Below are positions 42,650-51,452 of a DNA stretch of 64,000 nt, piece by piece. The stretch lies in NCBI RefSeq assembly GCF_000829455.1, contig NZ_JXAK01000008.1, positions 62,001 through 126,000 on the forward strand, written 5' to 3'. The position numbers and the translations under genes were made by a program. Below the pieces are notes generated by a model, which did not search any database, had not been told where the DNA came from, and worked only from the letters and a program-made list of their open reading frames with translations. Origin of the DNA: Gordoniibacillus kamchatkensis (GTDB lineage Bacteria; Bacillota; Bacilli; Paenibacillales; NBRC-103111). Within the stretch, counting starts at the first letter, position 1; the number at the start of each line of letters is the position of its first letter.

Positions 42650-43620
42650 AATTACAAGATATTTACGCTCGAAAAAAGAAAGATATATCGGCCATCGAGA
42701 AGGAGCTGGAGCGCAGCGTCTATATCGATCACGCGATGCTTCGCGAGACGTCGGTGCATTTGCTCAAAGCCGGGGGGAAACGGATCCGCCCGGTGTTCGT
42801 GCTGCTGGCCGGCGAATTTGGCACGTACGATCTGGAACGGATGAAGCATGTCGCTGTGCCGATGGAGCTCATTCATATGTCGTCGCTCGTGCATGACGAT
42901 GTGATCGATGACGCGAATACGCGCCGCGGGCAATTGACCGTCCGGTCGAAATGGGACAACCGGGTGGCGATGTATACGGGCGACTACATTTTTGCGCGTG
43001 CGCTGGAAATTATTACGAAAATTTCCAACCCAACCGTTCATCAAATCATGTCAAAAGCGATCGTGCAAATGGTCGTCGGCGAGATGGAACAAATTCGCTT
43101 CTTCTTCCAGACGGAGCAGACGATCCGCGATTACATGCTGCGCATCAAGCGCAAAACGGCGCTGCTCATCGCCATTTCCTGCCAGCTCGGAGCTCTCGCC
43201 GCAGGCGCGCCGGAGCCGCTCGCGAACCGGCTGTACGCGTTCGGCTACAACGTCGGCATGGCGTTCCAGATCCGCGACGACATCCTTGATCTGCGCGGCA
43301 CCGAGAAGGAGCTCGGCAAGCCGCCGGGCAGCGACGTGAAGCAGGGCAACATTACGCTGCCGGTCATTTACGCGCTGCAGCAGGCTGAGCTGCGGGACCG
43401 CATCTTGCAGGAGCTGGCCCGCATCCAGGCGTCGGACGGCCAGACGGACGCGACGCCGCTGATCGAAACGATTCGCCGCAGCGGCGGCATCGAGCGGGCG
43501 GAAGAGCTGTCCGGCCGCTACATCGACAAGGCGATAGCCGCGCTGCGCCAGCTGCCGGACGTACAGGCGAAGCAGGATTTGATCGACATCGCGTACTTTA
43601 TCGGCGACCGCAATTATTGA
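42646..43620 (+). CDS. hepT: Heptaprenyl diphosphate synthase, catalytic subunit
   Basis: 324-aa trans-prenyltransferase. First aspartate motif VHDDVIDDANTRRG (DDxxDD), second FQIRDDILDLRG (DDxxD); also GGKRIRPVFVLLAG near the N-terminus and KQGNITLPVIYAL. Condenses farnesyl diphosphate with IPP to C35 (or similar) with HepS. ATG 42646 overlaps the mqnA stop by 4 nt. ndk follows about 100 bp later, as in B. subtilis. Confidence 0.95.
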   Translation: MKLQDIYARKKKDISAIEKELERSVYIDHAMLRETSVHLLKAGGKRIRPVFVLLAGEFGTYDLERMKHVAVPMELIHMSSLVHDDVIDDANTRRGQLTVRSKWDNRVAMYTGDYIFARALEIITKISNPTVHQIMSKAIVQMVVGEMEQIRFFFQTEQTIRDYMLRIKRKTALLIAISCQLGALAAGAPEPLANRLYAFGYNVGMAFQIRDDILDLRGTEKELGKPPGSDVKQGNITLPVIYALQQAELRDRILQELARIQASDGQTDATPLIETIRRSGGIERAEELSGRYIDKAIAALRQLPDVQAKQDLIDIAYFIGDRNY

Positions 43621-43726
43621 CAGGCCCGGCATGAACCGGGGCGCCAAGCCCGCCGCTTGAGAACGGCTGCGCAAATCGGGTACAATGGTAGGGCTACCAT
43701 TTACTCGGAAAGCGGGGCATATACAT

Positions 43727-44170
43727 ATGGAGAGAACGTTCCTGATGGTTAAGCCGGACGGCGTCCAACGCGGTCTCATCGGAGAAATCGTGAGACGGCT
43801 GGAACGCAAAGGGTTCCAGCTCGCGGCTGCGAAGCTGATGCGCATCACACCGGAGCTGGCGGAAATTCATTACGCCGAACATAAAGGCAAAGATTTTTAC
43901 GCTCCTCTTGTCGAGTTCATCACCTCCGGGCCGGTATTCGCCATGGTGTGGGAGGGCGACCAAGTGATTGCGCTGTCGCGCGCGCTCATGGGCAAGACGA
44001 ACTGCCTCGAGGCGATCCCGGGCACGATCCGCGGCGATTTCGCCTCGCATACGCGCTTCAATCTCATACACGGCTCCGATTCGCCGGAAAGCGCCGAACG
44101 CGAAATCGGCATCTTCTTCAAACCTGAAGAGTTCGTAGTCTACGATCGCGCCATACAGACCTGGATTTAA
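43727..44170 (+). CDS. ndk: Nucleoside diphosphate kinase
   Basis: 147 aa. [31 protein letters not shown], then [21 protein letters not shown] and the active-site His in [17 protein letters not shown] (about residue 115). Transfers the gamma phosphate from ATP to NDPs as a hexamer or tetramer. RBS AGCGGGGCATATACAT is weak; ATG 43727 fits the family N-terminus. Terminator follows. Confidence 0.97.
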   Translation: MERTFLMVKPDGVQRGLIGEIVRRLERKGFQLAAAKLMRITPELAEIHYAEHKGKDFYAPLVEFITSGPVFAMVWEGDQVIALSRALMGKTNCLEAIPGTIRGDFASHTRFNLIHGSDSPESAEREIGIFFKPEEFVVYDRAIQTWI

Positions 44171-44193
44171 TGCGAATACGCGCAAAACGCGCA

Positions 44194-44241
44194 GAAAAAA
44201 AGCGATGAGGCCCGAGGGTATTGGGCGTCATCGCTTTTTTT
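44194..44241. terminator. Bidirectional terminator after ndk
   Basis: AAAAAAAGCGATGA...TCATCGCTTTTTTT, perfect 14-bp stem. Confidence 0.88.
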
Positions 44242-44264
44242 GGTCGGCAGCATCCGATGATCGC

Positions 44265-44629
44265 TCAGTGCCGAGTTGGGCGATCTTTCGTTAAGGCTGT
44301 TACAAATTGTTTCGCCTCCAAAACGAGGGCAGGCCAGTCTTCCTGAAAGCCCGGTCCGACTGCAACCCATTCTTTCATCCTACGGCCGCGTCCCATCTCG
44401 CAATGTTCGCCTCGTCCCGCGGATACCAACATATCCACACGCTGTTTTGGAAGTTTGACGATAATCCGGCCTTTAGCGAGAAAGGCGAACAATTTTCCCG
44501 CAAGCTTCAATCCGCCGTTCATGCCGAATCGTCTTATTGCAGAAGCCGGATCCGAGCTGACTTCCGGATCTTGGGCAAGCATCACTAAAGAATCGTATTG
44601 TGCTTATGATCGAGAAAATTGGAGTTCAT
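44265..44629 (-). CDS. Small TfoX/Sxy-like protein, probable 1-nt frameshift near the N-terminus
   Basis: The main frame (stop at 44265, earliest in-frame ATG 44585) gives PASAIRRFGMNGGLKLAGKLFAFLAKGRIIVKLPKQRVDMLVSAGRGE...GRRMKEWVAVG, typical of short TfoX-N-like proteins of unknown role. Upstream, a different frame from ATG 44629 reads MNSNFLDHKH and would join YDSLVMLAQDPEV if one base is added at about 44597-44600. The full protein would be about 120 aa. Ends in an acidic/basic tail TKDRPTRH. Confidence 0.65.
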
Positions 44630-44753
44630 CTGATCTAACGAACTCCAGCGTCGTTAATGAGTCAAAATGCAGAGAAAATGCAACCACGCGTCGGAAATAA
44701 CGCTCCTTGAGTTCGCAAACCAATCAAAACCACTATTTTTGATCAATTAACGA

Positions 44754-45432
44754 TTACTGAGTTCGTAAGACGTACGTTCGATAGCGCTGTTTGCCGCTAG
44801 CAACAAACAGAAGCTTAAGGTCAACTAATTTGTGTAGAATTCGCCTGGCATGCTGATCCGTGATTCGAAGGTGGATTGCCAATTCCGATGGTGCAAAAGG
44901 ACGAAATCGTCGTCTCGCATATCGGATGGTCTCGGCTTCAAGCCAACCCAAATGCTTGGGTACATCCGTAGTAATGAACTTGCCGATAAAGGAAAGAACA
45001 AGCTGCTGGCAGCGTTTGGGCTCATCAGCAATGGAAAGATAAGCAATCGGCAGAAAGATCCAATCATCCAGCGCTAATAAGCAATGCCGCCAACATAAGT
45101 CCTTAAAACGTCTCACATCGAGATCTCTTGCGTGAGGCCCGTATCCCTGAATTTCGATTCCGCCCTTTACATCGCCGCCAGGCATATAAGCCAGATCCAG
45201 ATAGCGATAGCTATTGTTGAAATCACGCACTTCCCATTCAGGGTAAAGATAGTCGAAGTTTCTTACAACGGGAAACCAAACGGTACGCAAAAATTCACGT
45301 GTGCCGTGGCCGAGCCCTTTTTCGAGCAATTCACGCCTTCTTTGATTTTGTTCTTGGGCAATGGCAGTCTTTAACCACTCCTCATAAGCCAGATCAAATT
45401 TTAAAATAGCTCTTCACATCCTTGGTTTGCAT
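44754..45432 (-). CDS. DUF559-like nuclease/wHTH protein, probable 1-nt frameshift near the N-terminus
   Basis: A 191-aa open frame from TTG 45329 is the main part; the same frame is open to about 45410. The sequence YPEWEVRDFNNSYRYLDLAYMPGGDVKGGIEIQGYGPHARDLDVRRFKDLCWRHCLLALDDW looks like a Vsr/DUF559-like nuclease fold (E/D at DLAY and EIQG), and the end SELAIHLRITDQHARRILHKLVDLKLLFV is winged-helix. A start at 45432 (MQTKDVKSYFK) needs one base less in the TTTTAAAA run at 45399-45406 to enter FDLAYEEW. Low GC; accessory gene. Confidence 0.6.
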
Positions 45433-45734
45433 AATTGGTTGTGTAAAATAAAAGGCCGCCTCGACACCAGGCCCTCTACAGCGGGGCAGCGTGTGTCAAA
45501 GCGGCGTGTGCTTCACGACCGATAGTATATCGCTAGTATAACAGGAATGGAAAATATTTCAACAGCCCACAAACGCGTATTCTCGGTGTATCAGATGAAA
45601 GCCCAACTTCCCTGGGCCGCAATTCGACAAAATTCTTCACCCCGCTCCGACTTTGGAAGGATTTTGCGCTTCGGCATGGAATGTATCCTATAGAATGGCT
45701 TAGACGATTTAGTTTGCAAAAGGGGTTTGAAGTA

Positions 45735-46517
45735 ATGTCCGACGATCAGGATTACGCGCTGTTTATCAAAAAAGTAAAGGACTATTCGTCGATCGATTTG
45801 TCCCAATACAAAGAGGCGCAGATGAAGCGGCGCCTGACGACGCTTTGGTCGAAAAAAGGCTTCACTTCGTTCGTTTCCTTTTTTGACGGCTTGATGAAGG
45901 ACAAGGCGCTGTTCCACGAGTTTCTCGACCGGATGACGATCAACGTCTCGGAGTTTTGGCGCAATCCGAACCGGTGGGAGCTGGTGGAGCAAAAATATAT
46001 CCCCGAGATGCTGCGCAAAAACCGCAAGCTCAAAATATGGAGCGCCGCCTGCTCCACAGGCGAGGAACCGTACACGATCGCCATGATTTTGTCCAAGCAA
46101 GGAGCGCTCGAGGGCACGCAGTTGCTGGCCACCGACATTGACGACGGGGCGCTCGAGAAAGCGAGGAAGGGCGTTTATGTGGACCGCTCCTTGCGCGACG
46201 TGCCGGACAGCTATATTAAAACGTACTTCCGCCAGGACGGCGTCACCTACCACGTTGCCGACGAGCTGAAGCGGGCCGTCAAGTTTCAGAAAGGGAACTT
46301 GCTGCTCGACAAATTCGATACCGGCTTCGATCTGATCGTGTGCCGCAACGTCATCATTTATTTTACGGAAGAAGCGAAGCACCTGCTTTACCAAAAGTTT
46401 GCGAACGCGCTAAAGCCCGGCGGCCTGCTGTTCGTCGGCAGCACCGAGCAAATATTTTCCCCGGCCCAATACGGGCTCGAGCCTGCCGAGACGTTTTTCT
46501 ACCGCAAAAAAGCGTAA
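45735..46517 (+). CDS. cheR: Chemotaxis MCP methyltransferase CheR
   Basis: 260-aa SAM-dependent methyltransferase of receptor glutamates. The N-terminal helical domain has YKEAQMKRRL; the catalytic domain has VSEFWRNPNRWE, IWSAACSTGEEPYTIAMIL (SAM loop), LATDID, FDLIVCRNVIIYF and GGLLFVGSTEQI. ATG 45735 follows AAAAGGGGTTTGAAGTA. Sits between ndk and aroC as in B. subtilis. Confidence 0.95.
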   Translation: MSDDQDYALFIKKVKDYSSIDLSQYKEAQMKRRLTTLWSKKGFTSFVSFFDGLMKDKALFHEFLDRMTINVSEFWRNPNRWELVEQKYIPEMLRKNRKLKIWSAACSTGEEPYTIAMILSKQGALEGTQLLATDIDDGALEKARKGVYVDRSLRDVPDSYIKTYFRQDGVTYHVADELKRAVKFQKGNLLLDKFDTGFDLIVCRNVIIYFTEEAKHLLYQKFANALKPGGLLFVGSTEQIFSPAQYGLEPAETFFYRKKA

Positions 46518-46595
46518 ACGTTCGAAGTATAACTGCTGGCAAAAGTTCCTATACTATGGATACCGCATAGAGATTCCAGGTAAGGAAGGGTGCCT

Positions 46596-46760
46596 ATGGA
46601 TAAACGCAAAGTCATTTCCGCGTACCGCCGCGGCTTCATTACAATCCAGGAATGCGCGCAAATATTGGGGATCGACTCGGTGCAAATTATGGGCCTCATG
46701 AATGACCCGCAGCTTGCCGAGCCGCCGCGCGCGCTGAAGCCGACCTCGGCGCACGGATAA
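46596..46760 (+). CDS. Small conserved-looking protein of unknown function
   Basis: 54 aa, MDKRKVISAYRRGFITIQECAQILGIDS..., with RBS GTAAGGAAGGGTGCCT. Residues 12-35 read like a short helix-turn-helix (ITIQECAQILGIDSVQIMGLM), so DNA binding is possible but unproven. Located between cheR and aroC with TATACT-containing sequence upstream (about 46550). Confidence 0.7.
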   Translation: MDKRKVISAYRRGFITIQECAQILGIDSVQIMGLMNDPQLAEPPRALKPTSAHG

Positions 46761-46797
46761 CGGCGCGAGGTCAAGGCGGTTCCATAGCAGGGCGAAC

Positions 46798-46838
46798 GAA
46801 ACACGCTTTGCCGCAGCAGCGGCGGGGGCGTGTTTTTT
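46798..46838 (+). terminator. Intrinsic terminator
   Basis: AAACACGC...GCGTGTTTTTT with an inner GCCGC/GCGGC stem; placed directly before the aroC promoter. Confidence 0.7.
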
Positions 46839-46849
46839 GCGCTTCGCGG

Positions 46850-46878
46850 TTGTCAAACCGGAGGAGCTATACTATAAT
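46850..46878 (+). promoter_or_regulatory. Sigma-A promoter of the aro cluster
   Basis: TTGTCA (46850-46855), 17-bp spacer, TATAAT (46873-46878), about 50 bp before aroC. Confidence 0.75.
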
Positions 46879-46936
46879 GAGCAGAAGAATAATTAGCACT
46901 TGAAAGCGCTAAAGCGTTTGGAAGGATTGTGACCAG

Positions 46937-48094
46937 ATGAGATATTTGACCGCAGGGGAAACGCACGGACCGCAGCTTACGGCCATTATTGAAGGTTTTC
47001 CGAGCAATGTGACGATCGACGCAGACGCCGTCAATTTTCAGCTGGCGCGCCGGCAAAAAGGGCACGGCCGCGGACGCCGGATGCAGATCGAGAAAGATAC
47101 GGCCCGTTTCGTCGGCGGCGTGCGCCACGGCAAAACGACGGGCGCTCCGATCGCGCTCGTCGTCGATAACAACGACTGGAAAAACTGGACGAAAATTATG
47201 GGGATCGAGCCGGTAGAGGAAGAGGAAGCGAAACGCCGCGTCAACCGCCCCCGTCCGGGACATGCCGACTTGAACGGCGGCCTCAAATACAACCAGCGCG
47301 ATTTGCGCAACATTTTGGAGCGGTCCAGCGCCCGCGAGACGACGGTGCGCGTCGCTATCGGCGGTGTCGCCCGCGAGCTGTTGAAGCAGTTCGGCATTAC
47401 GGTGGCCGGGCAAGTGCTGCGCATCGGCGACGTGGAAGCGCAGCGCGCGGATTTGCCGCTTGACGAACTGATTCGCATTACGGAGGAGTCCCCGGTGCGT
47501 GTCGTAGACAAGGATGCGGAAGCGCGCATGATCGCTGCGATCGACGCGGCGAAGGAAGACGGCGACACGCTCGGCGGCGTCGTCGAAGTGATCGTCGAGG
47601 GCGTGCCGGTAGGCCTCGGCAGCCATGTGCAGTGGGACCGCAAGCTGGACGGGCGCATTGCGCAAGCGGTGCTGTCGATTCAAGCGTTCAAGGGCGTGGA
47701 GTTCGGCATCGGCTTTGAGGCGGCGCGTCTGCGCGGCTCGAAGGTGCACGACGAGATTTTGTATGAGGACGGCAGCTTCAGCCGCGCCACGAACCGGGCC
47801 GGCGGCTTCGAAGGCGGCATGACGACCGGCGCCCCGATCGTCGTGCGCGGCGTCATGAAGCCGATCTCGACGCTCTACAAGCCGCTGCAAAGCGTCGACA
47901 TCGACACGAAGGAAGCGTTCACCGCCCAGGTGGAGCGTTCCGATACGTGCGCGGTTCCGGCGGCAAGCGTCATTATGGAGAACGTCATCGCCTGGGAAGT
48001 GGCGAATGCGTTTCTGGATAAGTTCGGCGGCGATTCGCTGGAGGAAATTCGCCGCAATTACGAGGGCTATTTGCAGCAAGTGCGCGACTATTAA
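46937..48094 (+). CDS. aroC: Chorismate synthase
   Basis: 385-aa FMN-dependent enzyme converting EPSP to chorismate (B. subtilis AroF). Signatures [73 protein letters not shown] and [19 protein letters not shown]-type segment; C-terminal [22 protein letters not shown] 46937 follows GGAAGGATTGTGACCAG. First of aroC-aroB-aroH. Confidence 0.97.
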   Translation: MRYLTAGETHGPQLTAIIEGFPSNVTIDADAVNFQLARRQKGHGRGRRMQIEKDTARFVGGVRHGKTTGAPIALVVDNNDWKNWTKIMGIEPVEEEEAKRRVNRPRPGHADLNGGLKYNQRDLRNILERSSARETTVRVAIGGVARELLKQFGITVAGQVLRIGDVEAQRADLPLDELIRITEESPVRVVDKDAEARMIAAIDAAKEDGDTLGGVVEVIVEGVPVGLGSHVQWDRKLDGRIAQAVLSIQAFKGVEFGIGFEAARLRGSKVHDEILYEDGSFSRATNRAGGFEGGMTTGAPIVVRGVMKPISTLYKPLQSVDIDTKEAFTAQVERSDTCAVPAASVIMENVIAWEVANAFLDKFGGDSLEEIRRNYEGYLQQVRDY

Positions 48095-48127
48095 TACGCG
48101 TCTCGGGCGGGAGAGGAGCGGCATTCG

Positions 48128-49222
48128 ATGAAACAATTGACGGTGGAGCTTGGCGAACGCTCTTATCCGATTTACATCGGCGACGGCCTGCTCGCGCAAG
48201 CGGCCGAGCTGTTCGCGCAGCGCGGCATCAGCGCAAAGTCGCCGCTGCTGATCGTCACCGATACGGCGGTCGGACCGCATTACCTAGAGCCGCTGGCGGC
48301 CGCGCTGCGCGCAGGCGGCTATACGGTTGCCGCGCACACGGTCGAGTCGGGGGAGAAGTCCAAATCGCTCGCCGTGCTGCAAGATATCGTCGCCACCGCG
48401 CTGGAGGCCGGCCTTGACCGCAAATCGGCGATCGTCGCCCTCGGCGGCGGCGTCGTCGGCGATGTGGCCGGTTTTGCCGCCGCCTCGTATATGCGGGGCG
48501 TCAAGTTCGTGCAGGTGCCGACGACGATTCTCGCCCACGACAGTGCGGTCGGCGGCAAAGTAGCCGTCAACCACCCGCTGGCCAAAAACATTATCGGCGC
48601 CTTCCATCAGCCGGAGCTGGTGCTGTACGATACCGCCACGCTGCGCACGCTGCCGCCGCGCGAAGTGCGGGCTGGGCTCGCCGAGATGGTCAAGCACGGC
48701 CTTATTTGGGACGCCTCGTTCGTCGCTTGGCTGGACGAGAACGCTCAGCGCCTGCTCGCACTCGAGCCGGAAGCGCTTCAATACGGGCTGTTCGAAGGCT
48801 GCAAAGTGAAAGCGCACGTCGTCTCTGCCGACGAGCGCGAGGACGATCTGCGCGCCATCCTCAATCTCGGCCATACGATCGGCCACGCGCTGGAAGCGGT
48901 CGCCGGCTACGGCGAGCTGCTGCACGGGGAAGCGATTTCGATCGGCATGATCGGCGCGGCGAAGTTGGCTTTGCGGCTCGGCTGCGATCCGGAGATTTAT
49001 ACAGTCACCAAGAGGCTCCTGCAGCATTTCGAGCTGCCGACGCGGATGCCGCCGCATCTCGACACGGATGCGATCATGACGGCTATGAGCCATGACAAGA
49101 AGTTCAAGGAAGGCCGCATGGTGTACATCGTCCCGACCGCCATCGGCCGGGTCGAGATCAACAAATCGGTGCAGGCCGAGCTGGTGCGGGATATTGTGAA
49201 CGAACTGAAGGAGGAGGCGTAA
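48128..49222 (+). CDS. aroB: 3-dehydroquinate synthase
   Basis: 364-aa NAD- and metal-dependent enzyme making 3-dehydroquinate from DAHP. Motifs: VESGEKSKSLAVLQDI, ALGGGVVGDVAGFAAASYMRG, QVPTTILAHDSAVGGKVAVNHP, and metal ligands in EMVKHGLIWD, LNLGHTIGHALE and LLHGEAISIGM. RBS GGAGAGGAGCGGCATTCG. Its end is 3 bp from aroH. Confidence 0.97.
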   Translation: MKQLTVELGERSYPIYIGDGLLAQAAELFAQRGISAKSPLLIVTDTAVGPHYLEPLAAALRAGGYTVAAHTVESGEKSKSLAVLQDIVATALEAGLDRKSAIVALGGGVVGDVAGFAAASYMRGVKFVQVPTTILAHDSAVGGKVAVNHPLAKNIIGAFHQPELVLYDTATLRTLPPREVRAGLAEMVKHGLIWDASFVAWLDENAQRLLALEPEALQYGLFEGCKVKAHVVSADEREDDLRAILNLGHTIGHALEAVAGYGELLHGEAISIGMIGAAKLALRLGCDPEIYTVTKRLLQHFELPTRMPPHLDTDAIMTAMSHDKKFKEGRMVYIVPTAIGRVEINKSVQAELVRDIVNELKEEA

Positions 49223-49225
49223 GCC

Positions 49226-49603
49226 ATGTACGTACGCGGCATTCGCGGCGCCACGACGGTGGAAGCGAACGAAGAGAACCAAATTTTGGACGCCACACTC
49301 GAATTGCTGACGGAGATCGTCGCCCAAAACGAGTTCCGGCCTGAAGATATCGCCAGCTTGTTCATCACGGTGACGCACGATTTGACGGCGACGTTCCCGG
49401 CGAAAGTGATCCGGCAAATGTCCGGCTGGGAGCTCGTGCCGCTGATGTGCTCGGTGGAGATTCCGGTCGAAGGCAGCTTGCCGATGTGCATTCGCCTGAT
49501 GCTGCAGGTGAATACCGACAAGCGGCAGGACGAGGTGCGGCACGTATACTTGAAACGTGCGATGAGCCTTCGTCCGGATATTGTGAAATTGACAAACGCT
49601 TAA
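49226..49603 (+). CDS. aroH: Monofunctional chorismate mutase (AroH type)
   Basis: 125-aa trimeric AroH-fold enzyme turning chorismate to prephenate. MYVRGIRGATTVEANEENQILDATLELL, FRPEDIASLFITVTHDLTATFPAKVIRQM, CSVEIPVEGSLPMCIRLMLQVNTD carry the active-site Arg and Glu positions (R7, E78 in B. subtilis numbering). The tail runs into the trp promoter: TTGACA lies within its last codons. Confidence 0.96.
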   Translation: MYVRGIRGATTVEANEENQILDATLELLTEIVAQNEFRPEDIASLFITVTHDLTATFPAKVIRQMSGWELVPLMCSVEIPVEGSLPMCIRLMLQVNTDKRQDEVRHVYLKRAMSLRPDIVKLTNA

Positions 49604-49618
49604 GAATGGCTTTATACT
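49589..49618 (+). promoter_or_regulatory. trp operon promoter
   Basis: TTGACA (49589-49594), 18-bp spacer, TATACT (49613-49618), embedded in the aroH 3' end. Transcript would begin near 49625. Confidence 0.8.
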
Positions 49619-49624
49619 GGTAAG

Positions 49625-49701
49625 TAGATGAGTGAGTTTTAGTTTTAGCGAGTAGAGCATGAGCAAGAGATGAGCCTAGTGGAGACGAGTCGAGAAGAGA
49701 G
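49625..49701 (+). promoter_or_regulatory. TRAP-binding site: tandem GAG/TAG triplets
   Basis: About 15 (G/T)AG triplets in 77 nt: starting at 49625, 49630, 49634, 49640, 49646, 49650, 49655, 49661, then 49667, 49672, 49677, 49682, 49687, 49692 and 49697. The last seven are spaced exactly 5 nt, the preferred NAGNN period for TRAP. This is well above the 11 sites needed to wrap one ring. It begins at the predicted transcript start of trpE. Confidence 0.9.
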
Positions 49702-49802
49702 GTCCGTTAGCGGCGTATTTGCCTGTAATTTGCAGGCCGGAATCGCTGCAGCGAGGCGCTGTCTTTGTTCGAATTCGGAATGATCCATATGCTGTCTGTC
49801 AT

Positions 49803-49829
49803 GCCTCTACGCGACGTAGAGGCTTTTTT
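49803..49829 (+). terminator. Attenuator terminator of the trp leader
   Basis: GCCTCTAC-GCGAC-GTAGAGGC followed by TTTTTT, 43 bp before trpE. The 5' arm (GCCTCTAC) can also pair with GTAGAG (49652-49657) or with AGAGG at the end of the triplet array, which gives the alternative antiterminator that TRAP binding would prevent. Confidence 0.88.
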
Positions 49830-49871
49830 ATTTGCTCACGTGCCTACCAATCGAGAGGAGAGTGCGGTTAG

Positions 49872-51423
49872 ATGGCGAACCCCGAGCTTGAGCAGGTCAT
49901 TCGGCTGGCCCGCGAGTACAATTTGATCCCGATCGTGCGCCACGTTCTGGCCGATATGGAGACACCGATCCGCGTGTTCCAGCAGTTTTACGAGGAGAAG
50001 CGGGCGTTCCTGCTGGAAAGCGTCGAGGGCGGAGTCAAATGGGCCCGGTACTCGTTCATCGGCACCGACCCGTTCTTGCAAATCCGCGCCAAAAACGGCA
50101 TCGTCAGCATCGAAACGGGGCAGGAAACGATCACCTCGCGCGAGAAGCCGGTCGAACTGCTGAAGGCGTACCTGCGCTCCTACTCGAGCCCGGCGCTGTC
50201 GGATTTGCCGCGCTTCACCGGCGGGGCGGTCGGATTTTTCGGCTACGATCTGCTGCAATATTACGAGAAGCTGCCGAAGCACCGGGTCGACGACTTGCAG
50301 ATGGACGACGTCAAATTCATGTTTTGCGACCAGGTCATCGCCTTCGATCACGTCAAGCAGCAGCTGAAGGTGATCGCCAACGTGCACATCGCGCCGCAGG
50401 CAACGGACCGCGACATCGAACGGGCCTACCTGGCCACATGCGCGAAGATCGAAGCGACGATCGAGCGGCTGAAGCGGCCGCTGCCGATCGAGGTCATGCG
50501 CGGGACGCCTGCAGCTGAGGCGGATATCGGCGAGCTGCGCTCGAACTTGACAAAGGAGCAGTATATGGCGAATGTCGAGGCGGCGAAGGCATACATTCGC
50601 GCCGGAGACGTTTTCCAGGTGGTGCTGTCGCAGCGGTTCGAGGTCGAGACGGACGTATCTCCGCTTCACGTGTACCGCGTGCTGCGGACGCTTAACCCGT
50701 CGCCGTACATGTACGTGCTGAAAATGGACGACGAGGTCATCGTCGGCACGTCGCCGGAGCTGCTCGTGCGCGTCGAAGATTTAAAAGTAGAGACGAGGCC
50801 GATCGCAGGTACGCGGCCGCGCGGCAAGACGGAGGCGGAGGACGCGGCGCTGGAAGCGGAGCTGCTCGCCGACGAAAAGGAGCGGGCGGAGCATCTGATG
50901 CTCGTCGATCTCGGCCGCAACGATCTCGGGCGCGTGTCGGAGTTCGGCACCGTCAAATGCGACACGTTCATGCAGGTGGAACGGTATTCGCACGTCATGC
51001 ACATCGTGTCTAACGTTTCGGGGCAGCTGGCGCACGATAAAGATTTTTTTCGACGCGTTTCTGTCGTGCTTGCCGGCCGGCACCGTATCCGGGGCGCCGA
51101 AGCTGCGGGCGATGGAAATTATCGCCGAGCTGGAAAACGAAGCGCGCGCCGCTTACGCCGGGGCGATCGGCTATCTCGGCTTCTCGGGAAACCTCGATAC
51201 GTGCATTACGATCCGCACGATCATTTTCAAGCGGGGCAAGGCGTACGTGCAGGCGGGGCGGCATTGTGTGGATTCGGTACCGGAGAAGGAATACGAAGAA
51301 ACGGTCAACAAAGCGAAAGGGATGCTGAAAGCGATCCGCATGGCGGAGCAAATGTTCGGCGTGCGGGAGAAAGCGGCAGCTTCGGTCATTAATCAAGATT
51401 ATTATTTGAATCCGCAGCCGTAA
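49872..51423 (+). CDS. trpE: Anthranilate synthase component I, several indels
   Basis: Makes anthranilate from chorismate with a glutamine amidotransferase (trpG is not in this operon, as in Bacillus). The tryptophan-inhibition motif LLES is intact (RAFLLESVEGG). Catalytic stretches NPSPYMYVLKMDDEVIVGTSPELLVRV, TRPIAGTRPRGKT and DLGRNDLGRV are intact. At 51044-51050 seven Ts instead of six shift the frame within HDKDFFDAF; the rest continues as AGTVSGAPKLRAMEIIAELE. At 51253-51272 the conserved AGAGIV-x-DSVPEKEY reads AGRHCVDSVPEKEY, best explained by three more missing bases. Corrected length about 517 aa. Confidence 0.95.
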
Positions 51424-51452
51424 GGCCGATTCGATTGGGGGAGGGGACGAAA

